Shown here: in pieces, positions 17,315-24,862 of the stretch
Position numbering within the stretch: the stretch's first letter is position 1
How the letters are laid out: the number at the start of each line of letters is the position of its first letter
Assembly (NCBI GenBank): GCA_003553505.1
Contig: PWEN01000042.1
Location: forward strand, 1 to 62,876
Reading direction: 5' to 3'
DNA length: 62,876 nucleotides
Source: Candidatus Nealsoniibacteriota bacterium
GTDB taxonomy: Bacteria; Patescibacteriota; Minisyncoccia; Minisyncoccales; PWPS01
Translations under genes and position numbers: made by a program
The notes under the pieces: generated by a model
The model's input: only the letters and a program-made list of their open reading frames with translations
What the model was told of the DNA's origin: nothing
Database searches by the model: none

Positions 17315-17860
17315 ATGAGAATAAGAGGGAGGATTAACAAAAGTGAAAGATCCTTAGGGGTGCTTGAAAGGAGAGGCTTTCAATTAAGAGAAACAAGAAG
17401 TTCTTTTATAATTGATTTGCCTCCTAAGGCAGATGTAAAAGACGGGTATTATTTGCCCGAAATGGTTAATCCCGTTCTGCTAATCAACCTTGCAGAAAAA
17501 GGGGGAGCAAAAAATGAGATGGGAATAGGAATTGTTGTTGTCGGAGTTACTGGCAAGCCGCTTTATCCGTACTATATTCCTTCAGTGAAAAATCCTTGTG
17601 GGGAGCATGCTTACTTTTCTGCTCCCGAAGCGCTTGTTACGGTTGCTGCTTTTCAGGGTGATGCAGCAGTGATCATCATGAAGCACAGCATAGAAAAGAA
17701 GGAAAATGTTGCTTATATCAAGTCACAGAATATATGGAGTGGCAGGATATTTGCGAAAATAGATCCTTCAATTAAGTGTTTCGAAGGCGCCATAAGGGCA
17801 GCAAAAGAAAAGTCTGAGTGCTACAACTGCACATGTGTGCATTATATGAAATCTTTTTGA
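17315..17860 (+). CDS. Accessory protein, IWSG family member A
   Basis: This 181-aa protein of unknown function is paralogous to the next gene. Shared elements in order are: R-G-R near the start; a helix with L-x-x-R/K; SxxIIxDLP (29-36 here); a PxxxNPxLLI strand; GKPLYPY; IWSGR (140-144); and a terminal helix FEGAIRAAKEKS. It ends with a cysteine cluster CYNCTC (Cys169, 172, 174) that may bind metal. ATG 17315 sits eight bases after GGAGG (17302-17306). First gene of a three-gene operon with its own promoter. Confidence 0.75.
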   Translation: MRIRGRINKSERSLGVLERRGFQLRETRSSFIIDLPPKADVKDGYYLPEMVNPVLLINLAEKGGAKNEMGIGIVVVGVTGKPLYPYYIPSVKNPCGEHAYFSAPEALVTVAAFQGDAAVIIMKHSIEKKENVAYIKSQNIWSGRIFAKIDPSIKCFEGAIRAAKEKSECYNCTCVHYMKSF

Positions 17861-17875
17861 AAAGAAGGAGGAAAA

Positions 17876-18445
17876 ATGAGGTTGGTTGGAAGAGTTACAG
17901 GTGGTGACATGAATACCCTTGAGGCCCTGAGAAGAAAGTGCATCAATGCTAGAGTTTGTAACTCGGCGATTATCTTTGATCTTCCCAGAGAGCGGGGTAA
18001 GTATAAAATTCCCATGAGAAATGCAAAACTGATGATAGAAGCGCAAGATGAAAGGGGAGTTGTCTTCTGTGACTCTAATGGTAATTTTGTTCGCCCTTAT
18101 CGCAAAACAGGGCATAGCACCAACTATTTTTCAATGCAAAAAATGGTATCTGTTCGTGTTTACGCTAAAAATAGCACTGTTTCCTTAAAGGAGCACACTA
18201 TTGCGCGTAATGGGAGTAACGCAGAGATAAGATCTACTCCTATATGGAGTGGAAAGGCACGTACCTTGAAGTGGAAATGCTCTGTCTGTGGATGCATAGA
18301 AGGTTGGAGTGACAGTTGTTGTTGTTCAGGCGAAAAACTGCCCGCCGAACTTTCATTGCCCGGAAAAGTGAAAAAGTTTGAAAAAGCCGTGGTTGCGGCA
18401 AAAATGTTCTCAAAAAGGAGGAGACTATATGAGACATATTATTGA
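17876..18445 (+). CDS. Accessory protein, IWSG family member B with Cys-rich insert
   Basis: This 189-aa protein is a paralogue of the gene just upstream (R-G-R start, SAIIFDLP, GNFVRPY, IWSGK at 123-127, terminal helix FEKAVVAAKMFS). It differs by a cysteine-rich insert between IWSGK and the terminal helix: Cys135, 138, 140 and 148-150, arranged CSVCGC and CCC, which suggests a small zinc-binding knuckle. Function unknown. GGAGG at 17867-17871 precedes the ATG closely. It overlaps the next gene by 17 bases. Confidence 0.75.
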   Translation: MRLVGRVTGGDMNTLEALRRKCINARVCNSAIIFDLPRERGKYKIPMRNAKLMIEAQDERGVVFCDSNGNFVRPYRKTGHSTNYFSMQKMVSVRVYAKNSTVSLKEHTIARNGSNAEIRSTPIWSGKARTLKWKCSVCGCIEGWSDSCCCSGEKLPAELSLPGKVKKFEKAVVAAKMFSKRRRLYETYY

Positions 18446-18779
18446 CAATTTTTTTGCGAATGGCGAGATAAACGAGCTATATATTCCTCTTATGGAAAGA
18501 GAAGAAGCGGCGATGCTTCTCCACGAGATAATTGTACGCTGGGCAAAAGATGTCAAAATATTTTGCTATCAGAGTACGGCTCTTTCGGAAAACGGATGGC
18601 TTTTCGGGTACCACATCACAAAGCGGTGTGATTTTTGTTTAAGATCACAAAAGATGCTGGAGAAAATATTCGGAGACTGCAGAAAATTAGACAAAATGCC
18701 ATTTGTCTTTAAGCAAAACGAGGAGAATGCTCACTTCTTTTTCCTCGGTGACTTAAAAAGTCACTTGAATTTGAAGTAA
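18429..18779 (+). CDS. Uncharacterised small accessory protein
   Basis: This 116-aa soluble protein is not one I recognise. It begins MRHIIDNFF, is rich in aromatic and charged residues, and has a CDFC pair near residue 75 plus another Cys near 92 that could bind metal. It is translated from ATG 18429, eight bases after AAGGAGG (18415-18421), which lies inside the end of the upstream gene. It is the last gene of the three-gene accessory operon, followed by a terminator at 18784. An in-frame ATG further upstream (18378) is rejected because the Shine-Dalgarno points to 18429. Confidence 0.72.
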   Translation: MRHIIDNFFANGEINELYIPLMEREEAAMLLHEIIVRWAKDVKIFCYQSTALSENGWLFGYHITKRCDFCLRSQKMLEKIFGDCRKLDKMPFVFKQNEENAHFFFLGDLKSHLNLK

Positions 18780-18783
18780 ACAA

Positions 18784-18812
18784 GCCCCGGCAGCATTGTG
18801 CTGTCGGGGCCT
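18784..18812. terminator. Convergent terminator
   Basis: GCCCCGGCAG (18784-18793) pairs with CTGTCGGGGC (18801-18810), one G-U, with a 7-base loop. A CTTT follows on the plus side and TTGTTTACTT on the minus side. It lies between convergent genes ending at 18779 and 18822 and probably serves both. Confidence 0.8.
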
Positions 18813-18821
18813 TTAAGCTTC

Positions 18822-19379
18822 TCAGAAAGAAAGCGCAGCAGATAGCCCTATGCAGGATGCTTTTTGTTCTTCCCTCCATTTTTCTATGTTAAATCCCTTG
18901 TATCCGGATATCACTGCTCCAGAGTACTTTTGATTTGTTTTGCTTTTTGCTGTTCTGACATGAACATCACTAAACAGCAAGACGCTTTTTATTTCGTAGT
19001 ACAAGGAGATAAGCCAGGCCATCTCCACCGTCGTAGGAACATATTCTTTGGTGCCGAGCAGTCTTATTTGCTGATCCCACCTTAAAAATGTTGATCCTTC
19101 AACAGGCGATTTTTGAATGAGGCTCCAGCCCGATACATCTTTTTTTATTTTCGGGAGACAGCTTGAGAAAGGGTTTTTTTCGCTTAACCTTTCATCAGTT
19201 AACTCCGGGGGTTCAGGAACAAGAACATGGTTGCTCGCTTTTTGGAGCGTTTCCTTGCCTGGAAGAGAGTTTTGCAATTTTAATTTTTGGTCTTCGGAGT
19301 AGAAAACTCCGAACTTCTCAAAGACTTCCTCTACTTCTTCCGGCATAATAATGTCTTCAATTACTCTTGGTATCCTCAT
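18822..19379 (-). CDS. Accessory protein, IIMPEE family member A
   Basis: This 185-aa protein of unknown function is paralogous to the gene upstream of it on the minus strand (19376-20008). Shared parts are IIMPEEVEEVFEK at 10-22, FYSEDQ at 27-32, a GWSLIQK block followed by a W-containing strand and a helix VEMAWLISLYYEI, then VRT and a short C-terminal region ending IGLSAALSF. The GW-x-x-x-x-K plus xxxLxxxxxVRT layout resembles a hypothetical family I recall as recurrent in Parcubacteria genomes. GGAGGAG precedes the ATG; it starts by ATGA overlap with the upstream paralogue. Confidence 0.75.
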   Translation of the reverse strand: MRIPRVIEDIIMPEEVEEVFEKFGVFYSEDQKLKLQNSLPGKETLQKASNHVLVPEPPELTDERLSEKNPFSSCLPKIKKDVSGWSLIQKSPVEGSTFLRWDQQIRLLGTKEYVPTTVEMAWLISLYYEIKSVLLFSDVHVRTAKSKTNQKYSGAVISGYKGFNIEKWREEQKASCIGLSAALSF

Positions 19380-20008
19380 TTCTCCTCCTCCTGCTGCTTA
19401 AACAAGTCTATTTCTTGGGCTGCCACAATGGGCAGCTTGTTGTCGGAAGTAGAGAAGAACTCTATTCCGTTGTTGTTATCAAAACATATCCTGTCTCCGT
19501 CGTCTTCCAAAGAGGACGTGCGGAAACTTTCTTGGAACAAGCTTTCTCCTTTAACTTTCTGATACACAAATTCCATCCAAGCCATCTGCGTTGCAGACAG
19601 CGGCTTCTGGCTGCAGCGCAGGAGCTTTACTGCACTGTGCCATGATCTTCCTTTTGATTTGGGAATTCCTTTTTTCCAAACCGCATACCATCCCCAGCCT
19701 ATAAATTCTTTGGTAAAACTCTCTTTTTCCCACCAACTGTTGCTTGGTGAAAAGACATCGGGATCCAGCATGTATATGTTTTTTAGTGTTTGCTGGACCG
19801 GGGGGCCGCAGAGGATGACGACACTGTTTTCGTAGCAGTATCGCGCTACCATTTCCAGTGCAAGCTCCCGAGGGAGCATCAATGAGAGCTTTTCGAGTTG
19901 TTCTTGAGAGTAGAAAAGTTGTTTTTCAACTGCATCTTCAATCTCTTCCGGCATAATGATGTCCATACCGATTATCTCTCTTCCTTTCTTTAGCTCTTGA
20001 GCCAACAT
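19376..20008 (-). CDS. Accessory protein, IIMPEE family member B
   Basis: This 210-aa protein is a paralogue of 18822-19379. It shares IIMPEEIEDAVEK (about residues 17-29), FYSQEQLEKL, LPRE, GWYAVWKKGIP, the helix TQMAWMEFVYQKV and the following SLFxxxxxRTS strand. It has an extra block (about 55-100, with VVILCGPPVQQTLKNI) and a C-terminal tail that ends in a glutamate run, unlike member A. An AAGGAGGT site lies at 20012-20019. Transcribed from its own promoter at 20062-20090, divergent from the gene at 20170. Function unknown; the duplicated architecture suggests a diversifying family. Confidence 0.75.
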   Translation of the reverse strand: MLAQELKKGREIIGMDIIMPEEIEDAVEKQLFYSQEQLEKLSLMLPRELALEMVARYCYENSVVILCGPPVQQTLKNIYMLDPDVFSPSNSWWEKESFTKEFIGWGWYAVWKKGIPKSKGRSWHSAVKLLRCSQKPLSATQMAWMEFVYQKVKGESLFQESFRTSSLEDDGDRICFDNNNGIEFFSTSDNKLPIVAAQEIDLFKQQEEEK

Positions 20009-20061
20009 AGAACCTCCTTTTGCTGTTGTTTTTCTTTCTTTTTTAAGAGAACTTGCGCAAA

Positions 20062-20090
20062 ATTATACCAAAAATTTGATCAAAAGTAAA
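20062..20090 (-). promoter_or_regulatory. Minus-strand promoter of the IIMPEE pair
   Basis: On the minus strand, TTTACT (20090-20085), 17 bases, TATAAT (20067-20062), with a TGG just before the -10 (extended -10). A leader of about 45 bases follows with an AAGGAGGT site. Confidence 0.75.
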
Positions 20091-20093
20091 CAT

Positions 20094-20121
20094 TTGACAT
20101 TTTTTTTCATTATGCCATAAT
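20094..20121 (+). promoter_or_regulatory. Promoter of the 82-aa accessory gene
   Basis: TTGACA (20094-20099), 16 bases, CATAAT (20116-20121) within TATGCCATAAT. The same 11-mer forms the -10 region of the 15740 promoter. It is back-to-back with the minus-strand promoter, so the two -35 boxes almost touch (20090 and 20094). Confidence 0.75.
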
Positions 20122-20169
20122 TTTATGCAAGTTTGTGGCAAAAAACCAGAAAATAAAAAAGGAGGAAGA

Positions 20170-20418
20170 ATGACAGCAGAAATGGAGCGTTATCTTCGGA
20201 TTCGAATGCAGCTCACAAAAAGGGTGGTTGTTGAGATTGATAAAGCAGAAGAGGATGAGTTCTTGGATAAGCTAAACGATGAAGAAGTCTCTCTTATAAC
20301 GTTCAAGAGAGAGGAAGGTAAAACGTTTCTGTTGGTGGATATCCATAAAGGAACAAAGCTAAGGGGCGTAAAAACAATAACTGACGTTTCCTCAATATTC
20401 GGGGAAATGTATCTGTAA
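20170..20418 (+). CDS. Small uncharacterised accessory protein
   Basis: This 82-aa soluble protein has alternating beta-type and charged segments (RVVVEIDKAEEDEFLDKL, then KTFLLVDIHKGTKLRGVKTI). No family recognised. The ATG at 20170 follows GGAGG (20161-20165) by four bases and is preferred over an in-frame ATG at 20125, which lies too close to the -10 box at 20116-20121. It forms a single-gene unit with its own promoter and terminator, and is the last of the Shine-Dalgarno-led accessory block. Confidence 0.68.
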   Translation: MTAEMERYLRIRMQLTKRVVVEIDKAEEDEFLDKLNDEEVSLITFKREEGKTFLLVDIHKGTKLRGVKTITDVSSIFGEMYL

Positions 20419-20428
20419 GTCACAAACA

Positions 20429-20453
20429 AGGCCCTGCAATGCAGGGTCTTTTG
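20429..20453 (+). terminator. Intrinsic terminator
   Basis: GCCCTGC (20431-20437) pairs with GCAGGGT (20441-20447) with a 3-base loop, followed by CTTTT. It ends the accessory block just before the ctpA promoter. Confidence 0.75.
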
Positions 20454-20473
20454 CATGTAGGCGTTTTTTGTGG

Positions 20474-20479
20474 TATATT
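20474..20479 (+). promoter_or_regulatory. -10 box of a leaderless ctpA promoter
   Basis: TATATT preceded by TGG (extended -10) ends seven bases before ATG 20487. As for mreC and hrcA, this predicts a transcript beginning at the start codon. No Shine-Dalgarno is present. Confidence 0.6.
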
Positions 20480-20486
20480 ACTTTCA

Positions 20487-21650
20487 ATGCCTAGAAAAAG
20501 AGAAGGAGATTTTTTCTTTAAGGTCCTTTTTTTTCTTTTTATATTCTTGTGTGGCGTTTTTGCGGGAGTTACGGTAGAAAATATTAGAAGCGTTGTTTAC
20601 CCTCCCGAAGTGGACTTTTCCCTTATGTGGGAAGTTTACGACAAGATGGAAGAAGATTTTATCTACTTTCATGAAACGGAAAAAGAGGACATTGTTTATG
20701 GTGCTATCAAAGGAATGGTAGAGTCTTTCGAAGACCCTAATACCGTATTTTTTGACCCTGAAAGCAGCAAGGATCTTTTAGATAGCTTGGAGGGCAAGTT
20801 TGAGGGAGTTGGAATGGAGGTAGGAATGAGAGACGAAGAGATACGCATAATCTCTCCTTTGCCCGACACGCCCGCAAAAAAGGCGGGAGTGCAATCGGGA
20901 GACGTAATAATTTCTGTTGATGAAGAGTCTACAAAAAACATGTCTCTAGAAGAGGTTGTAAGCCGTATTCGTGGACCAAAAGGTGATCCCGTTGACCTTT
21001 TGCTATCAAGAAAAGGTGAGGAAATAGAGTTTACTATAGTAAGAGATGTTATTGATATTCCCTCCATGTCTTGGGAGATGATAGGCGATGATATCGCTCA
21101 TATTGAGTTTTATCAGTTTCACGAAGGAGCAGTAGAGAAGTTTTCCAAAGAGGTGAACTCTATATTGGAAAGTTCTGCAAAAGGACTTATAGTGGATGTC
21201 AGAGGGAACCCCGGTGGATCGCTTGAAGTGGTGAAAAATATAGCAGGATGGTTTCTGGAGAAGGATAGCGTTGTTGCTCTTGATTATGATGGTGAAAGGA
21301 AGTATAAACCTACCGGGACACCTGCTTTTACAGAGTATCCTCTGGTAGTTCTTTCAAACGAAGGCTCTGCATCTGCTTCCGAGATAATGATCGCTGCACT
21401 GAGAGATAATCGTGGAACCACCATAGTGGGGGAGACCTCGTTTGGAAAAGGTTCTATACAATCTCTTAATCCCATGAAAAGAGGGTCTTATCTTAAATTG
21501 ACAACTTCAGAATTCCTTACTCCCAGCGGGGATCGAATAAATGACGTTGGTATAGAGCCCGATGTGGTTGTTGAGATGGACATCGAAGAGGAAGAGGATA
21601 TTCAATTGGAAAAGGCTATCGAATTATTAAAAGAAAAAATAAATAATTAA
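20487..21650 (+). CDS. ctpA: Carboxy-terminal processing protease (S41), PDZ-containing
   Basis: This 387-aa membrane-anchored serine protease has an N-terminal transmembrane helix (about residues 11-30), then a helical region, a PDZ domain (about 105-190, GVGMEVGMRDEEIRI onward), and the S41 core. The catalytic Ser lies in NEGSASASEI and the Lys in SFGKGSIQ, both present. Such proteases trim or degrade envelope proteins outside the membrane. ATG 20487 is chosen over an upstream extension because the -10 box at 20474 lies inside that extension. It is followed after one base by rplI. Confidence 0.92.
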   Translation: MPRKREGDFFFKVLFFLFIFLCGVFAGVTVENIRSVVYPPEVDFSLMWEVYDKMEEDFIYFHETEKEDIVYGAIKGMVESFEDPNTVFFDPESSKDLLDSLEGKFEGVGMEVGMRDEEIRIISPLPDTPAKKAGVQSGDVIISVDEESTKNMSLEEVVSRIRGPKGDPVDLLLSRKGEEIEFTIVRDVIDIPSMSWEMIGDDIAHIEFYQFHEGAVEKFSKEVNSILESSAKGLIVDVRGNPGGSLEVVKNIAGWFLEKDSVVALDYDGERKYKPTGTPAFTEYPLVVLSNEGSASASEIMIAALRDNRGTTIVGETSFGKGSIQSLNPMKRGSYLKLTTSEFLTPSGDRINDVGIEPDVVVEMDIEEEEDIQLEKAIELLKEKINN

Positions 21651-21651
21651 C

Positions 21652-22080
21652 ATGCGTATAATACTTTTAAAAGATGTAGAAGAAATTGGTAGAAAGCACG
21701 AAATAGTGTCTGTTTCTGCTGGATATGCGAGAAATTACCTTATCAAAAAAGGACTGGCAAGAACACTTTCTGCTGGGGACGAAAACTTGTCCTTGAAGGC
21801 GGAAGAAAAGAGGAGAAAAGAACAAGAAAAAGAGATTGCTGAAATGCAAAGCAAGGCAGAAAAGATTAGTGGTAAGAAGTTTGAGGTGCCGGTTAAAGTA
21901 GGGGAGAAAGGCCAGCTTTTTGAGGGAGTAAGCGCGAAAAAGGTAGCAGAAGTAACGGGATTAAACAAAGAAAGTATCGACTTACAAGAACCAATAAAGG
22001 AACTTGGAGAGTTTGATGTGAGAATCGCTTTCAAGCACAATATCGAAGCAAAGATAAAAGTTGTTGTAAAAGAGGAATGA
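21652..22080 (+). CDS. rplI: 50S ribosomal protein L9
   Basis: L9 (142 aa) binds 23S rRNA with its N-terminal domain and projects a long helix off the ribosome. MRIILLKDVEEIGRKHEIV and AGYARNYLIKKGLA are diagnostic. A lysine/glutamate-rich connecting helix follows at about 40-80, then the C-terminal domain. Length is normal. L9 is reported missing from some CPR lineages, so its presence helps place the organism. One base separates it from ctpA and it overlaps pyrG by ATGA. Confidence 0.95.
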   Translation: MRIILLKDVEEIGRKHEIVSVSAGYARNYLIKKGLARTLSAGDENLSLKAEEKRRKEQEKEIAEMQSKAEKISGKKFEVPVKVGEKGQLFEGVSAKKVAEVTGLNKESIDLQEPIKELGEFDVRIAFKHNIEAKIKVVVKEE

Positions 22081-23693
22081 AGACGAAGTACATATTTGTT
22101 ACTGGAGGGGTGATGTCGGGAATAGGCAAGGGGGTTGTTACGGCATCTGTTTTAAGAATACTGCAATCAAAGGGGTACAGTGTAACGGCTCTCAAGGTAG
22201 ATCCTTATTTAAATGTGGATGCCGGAACTATGAATCCCATAGAGCATGGAGAGGTTTTTGTAACGGATGATGGCTCGGAAGGTGATCAAGATCTTGGCAA
22301 CTATGAAAGGTTTGCCGGAATTGATCTTTCAGAAAAAAACTACATGACAACGGGAAAAGTTTATCGTTCTGTAATAGAAAAGGAGCGTAATCTAGAGTAT
22401 GAAGGGAAGTGTGTGGAGGTTGTTCCAGATATCCCCAACGAAGTTATACGAAGAATAAAAGAAGCAGGGAAAGATGTTGATTTTGCTCTTGTTGAAATAG
22501 GTGGAACGGTGGGTGAGTACCAGAACATGCTCTTTCTCGAGGCGGCTCGCATGATGCGTCTTGAGAGTCCCCAAGATGTGCTTTTCTTCTTGGTTAGTTA
22601 TCTTCCTGTACCAAACACAATAGGAGAGATGAAGACCAAGCCCACACAAGCGGCAAGTCGTTCTCTTAATGCGGCAGGAATACAGCCTGATTTTATCATA
22701 GGAAGATCTCCTGTTTCTATGGATGAGGTGAGGAAGCGCAAGATCTCTGTTTTTTGTAGCGTAGATGAAAGGGATGTTATATCCTCTCCTGATATAGAGT
22801 GTATGTATGAGGCTCCTATTGTGTTTGAAGAGGAGGGGCTGGGAAGGCGAATACTTGAAAAATTCAACTTAAAAAAGAAACAGGACGACATGAGTGACTG
22901 GAAGAACTTTGTTTCCATGGCAAAGAAAAGATCAAGGAGTGCTAAGATAGCGATCATAGGAAAGTATTTTGAGACGGGAGACTTTGTTCTCTCTGATGCA
23001 TATATATCTGTTATTGAGGCAGTAAAACATGCCTGCTATAACATGGGGTATAGCGATGATATATCTTGGATATCCGCCAGTCGTTATGAGGAAGATCCTT
23101 CTAGTGTGGAGGAGCTTTTAAATTATGACGGTGTTATTGTTCCCGGTGGTTTTGGCAAGAGAGGAGTAGAGGGGAAGATAGAAGCGATAAAGTTTTGCAG
23201 AGAGAACAGCATCCCTTTTTTGGGGCTTTGCATGGGTATGCAGCTTGCGGTTATTGAGTTTGCGCGCAATGTGTGTGGCATGCATGAGGCTTCTTCGTCG
23301 GAGTTTTCCAGTGACACTCCTTTTCCGGTCATCACCATTATGCCGGATCAGGAAGATCTAATCAGAAAGAAAAAATATGGAGGAAGCATGAGACTGGGAG
23401 CCTTTCGGTGCAAATTAAAAAAAGGAACACTTTCTTTTAAGGCGTATGAAAAAAGCGAGATAAGTGAGCGTCACAGACATCGCTTTGAGTTAAACAACGA
23501 ATTTCGTGAAACTTTGGAGAAAAATGAAATGATCGTGGCGGGAAATAATCCGGACCACGATCTGGTTGAGATAATAGAATTAGGGAATCACCCCTTCTTC
23601 TTAGGTACGCAGTTTCATCCGGAGTATAAATCAAGACCGCTTGAGCCGCACCCTTTATTTAAGGAATTTATCAAGAAAGCTCTTGAACGTTAA
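22077..23693 (+). CDS. pyrG: CTP synthase
   Basis: CTP synthase (538 aa) aminates UTP to CTP using glutamine. The synthetase half begins [18 protein letters not shown] (P-loop). The glutaminase half contains [14 protein letters not shown] with the catalytic Cys, and [12 protein letters not shown] with the His-Glu pair. Length is normal for the family. It starts by four-base overlap with rplI. Its last 23 bases overlap the end of rpmA on the other strand. Confidence 0.97.
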   Translation: MKTKYIFVTGGVMSGIGKGVVTASVLRILQSKGYSVTALKVDPYLNVDAGTMNPIEHGEVFVTDDGSEGDQDLGNYERFAGIDLSEKNYMTTGKVYRSVIEKERNLEYEGKCVEVVPDIPNEVIRRIKEAGKDVDFALVEIGGTVGEYQNMLFLEAARMMRLESPQDVLFFLVSYLPVPNTIGEMKTKPTQAASRSLNAAGIQPDFIIGRSPVSMDEVRKRKISVFCSVDERDVISSPDIECMYEAPIVFEEEGLGRRILEKFNLKKKQDDMSDWKNFVSMAKKRSRSAKIAIIGKYFETGDFVLSDAYISVIEAVKHACYNMGYSDDISWISASRYEEDPSSVEELLNYDGVIVPGGFGKRGVEGKIEAIKFCRENSIPFLGLCMGMQLAVIEFARNVCGMHEASSSEFSSDTPFPVITIMPDQEDLIRKKKYGGSMRLGAFRCKLKKGTLSFKAYEKSEISERHRHRFELNNEFRETLEKNEMIVAGNNPDHDLVEIIELGNHPFFLGTQFHPEYKSRPLEPHPLFKEFIKKALER

Positions 23694-23952
23694 CGACTTT
23701 TACCTTTCTTTTTGTTCCGTCGAATCTTGTTCTTACCTTGTCTGAGAACTTTACCTTACCGTCCTTTAATGCGTAAAGAGTATCGTCTCTTCCTCTTTTT
23801 ACATTCTTTCCGGGGAAGAACTTTGTTCCTCTTTGGCGTACTATAATATTTCCCGTTTTCACTGATTGATCGCCAAAGATCTTCACTCCCAAGTATTTTG
23901 GTTGTGAGTCTCTACCTGTTTTTACTGTTCCTGCACTTTTTGTTTTAGCCAT
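23671..23952 (-). CDS. rpmA: 50S ribosomal protein L27
   Basis: L27 (93 aa) sits near the peptidyl-transferase centre. The sequence begins [20 protein letters not shown] and contains [18 protein letters not shown], close to the L27 consensus. ATG 23952 is chosen; a longer in-frame start at 23985 would add a non-conserved extension. It is convergent with pyrG (tails overlap by 23 bases) and transcribed away from the small membrane gene at 23976. rplU is not next to it. Confidence 0.94.
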   Translation of the reverse strand: MAKTKSAGTVKTGRDSQPKYLGVKIFGDQSVKTGNIIVRQRGTKFFPGKNVKRGRDDTLYALKDGKVKFSDKVRTRFDGTKRKVKVVNVQELS

Positions 23953-23975
23953 ATGTTTTCGTTTAAATTTAAAAT

Positions 23976-24164
23976 ATGTTACCAAAAATAAGAGATTTTG
24001 TCAAAAAGAATAAATTTGATATCATTCTTTTTTTAGGGGTTGTGCTTGTCTCGTTGTTGTCGTTCTCATTGGGATACATAACCGCTAAAATGGAAGAAAA
24101 AGAACCGCTTAAATTTGAAGAGCCAATATATGAAGATACCTCGATCAATAGGCATAATTCCTGA
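23976..24164 (+). CDS. Small single-pass membrane protein
   Basis: This 62-aa protein has a basic N-terminus ([10 protein letters not shown]), one transmembrane helix at about 15-37 and an acidic outer tail. Unknown function. TAAATT at 23964-23969 ends six bases before the ATG, again suggesting a leaderless message. It overlaps uppS by 35 bases in another frame, so it is probably translated from the same transcript. Confidence 0.65.
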   Translation: MLPKIRDFVKKNKFDIILFLGVVLVSLLSFSLGYITAKMEEKEPLKFEEPIYEDTSINRHNS

Positions 24165-24801
24165 CGGCAACAGAAGGTGGGCAAAAAAGAATAATTTTCC
24201 CAACATAGAAGGTCATCGCAAGGGGTTGTTGAAATTTAAAAGAGTAGGGGAATGGTGTCTGGAAAAGGGCATATCGACAATGACCATATTCTCTTTTTCT
24301 AGTGAAAACAAAAATAGATCAGAAGAAGAGATAAAATATTTGACAAAAATAGTAAATAATGCGCTTAATAAAAAAAACATCGAAGAGTTTAAGAAAAAAG
24401 GCGTGCGTTTGCGGGTAGTGGGGGATGTAGGGTCTTTTTCATGTGACATAAAGGAAAGGGCTCAAAAGGCAGAGGAAGAAACGAGAGGTGGTGATAAAAT
24501 GGGCATTAATGTTGCGCTTAATTATGGTGGAAGGTGGGAGATACTGTCTGCTGCTGAAAAGATGGCTAAAGAAGGCAATGAGTTCACAGAAGAGAATTTT
24601 TCTCAAAATCTTGCCATAAAAGAGTTTCCCGATCTTATTATACGTACGGGAAAAGAAAAGCGTCTTTCAAACTTTATGTTGTGGCAAGCCGCTTACAGTG
24701 AACTATACTTCTCTGACAGCTATTGGCCGGAGTTCTCAAAGAAAGAGTTTGAGTATATTCTTGAATATTATGCGAAGAAAGAAAGAAGATTTGGGAGGTA
24801 A
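24130..24801 (+). CDS. uppS: Undecaprenyl diphosphate synthase
   Basis: This cis-prenyltransferase (223 aa) makes the C55 carrier lipid for wall synthesis. [15 protein letters not shown] holds the catalytic Asp in the DGN motif, IFSFSSENKNRSEEEI matches the next conserved block, and LIIRTGKEKRLSNFMLWQAA with ELYFSDSYWPEF the last blocks. ATG 24130 aligns with the family start; ATG 24115 would add five residues. It overlaps the small membrane gene. Confidence 0.94.
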   Translation: MKIPRSIGIIPDGNRRWAKKNNFPNIEGHRKGLLKFKRVGEWCLEKGISTMTIFSFSSENKNRSEEEIKYLTKIVNNALNKKNIEEFKKKGVRLRVVGDVGSFSCDIKERAQKAEEETRGGDKMGINVALNYGGRWEILSAAEKMAKEGNEFTEENFSQNLAIKEFPDLIIRTGKEKRLSNFMLWQAAYSELYFSDSYWPEFSKKEFEYILEYYAKKERRFGR

Positions 24802-24862
24802 AGAGGGTGTATTTGTTGTATTATACGAAGAAAGAAAATAAGTCTTGGAAAATGAAGGTAGG

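Noticed and set aside
15644-20460. Accessory block as an element integrated at tRNA-Lys
   Set aside because: The tRNA is intact, but I found no repeat of its 3' end at the far side of the block and no integrase inside it. The Xer gene lies 4 kb further on.
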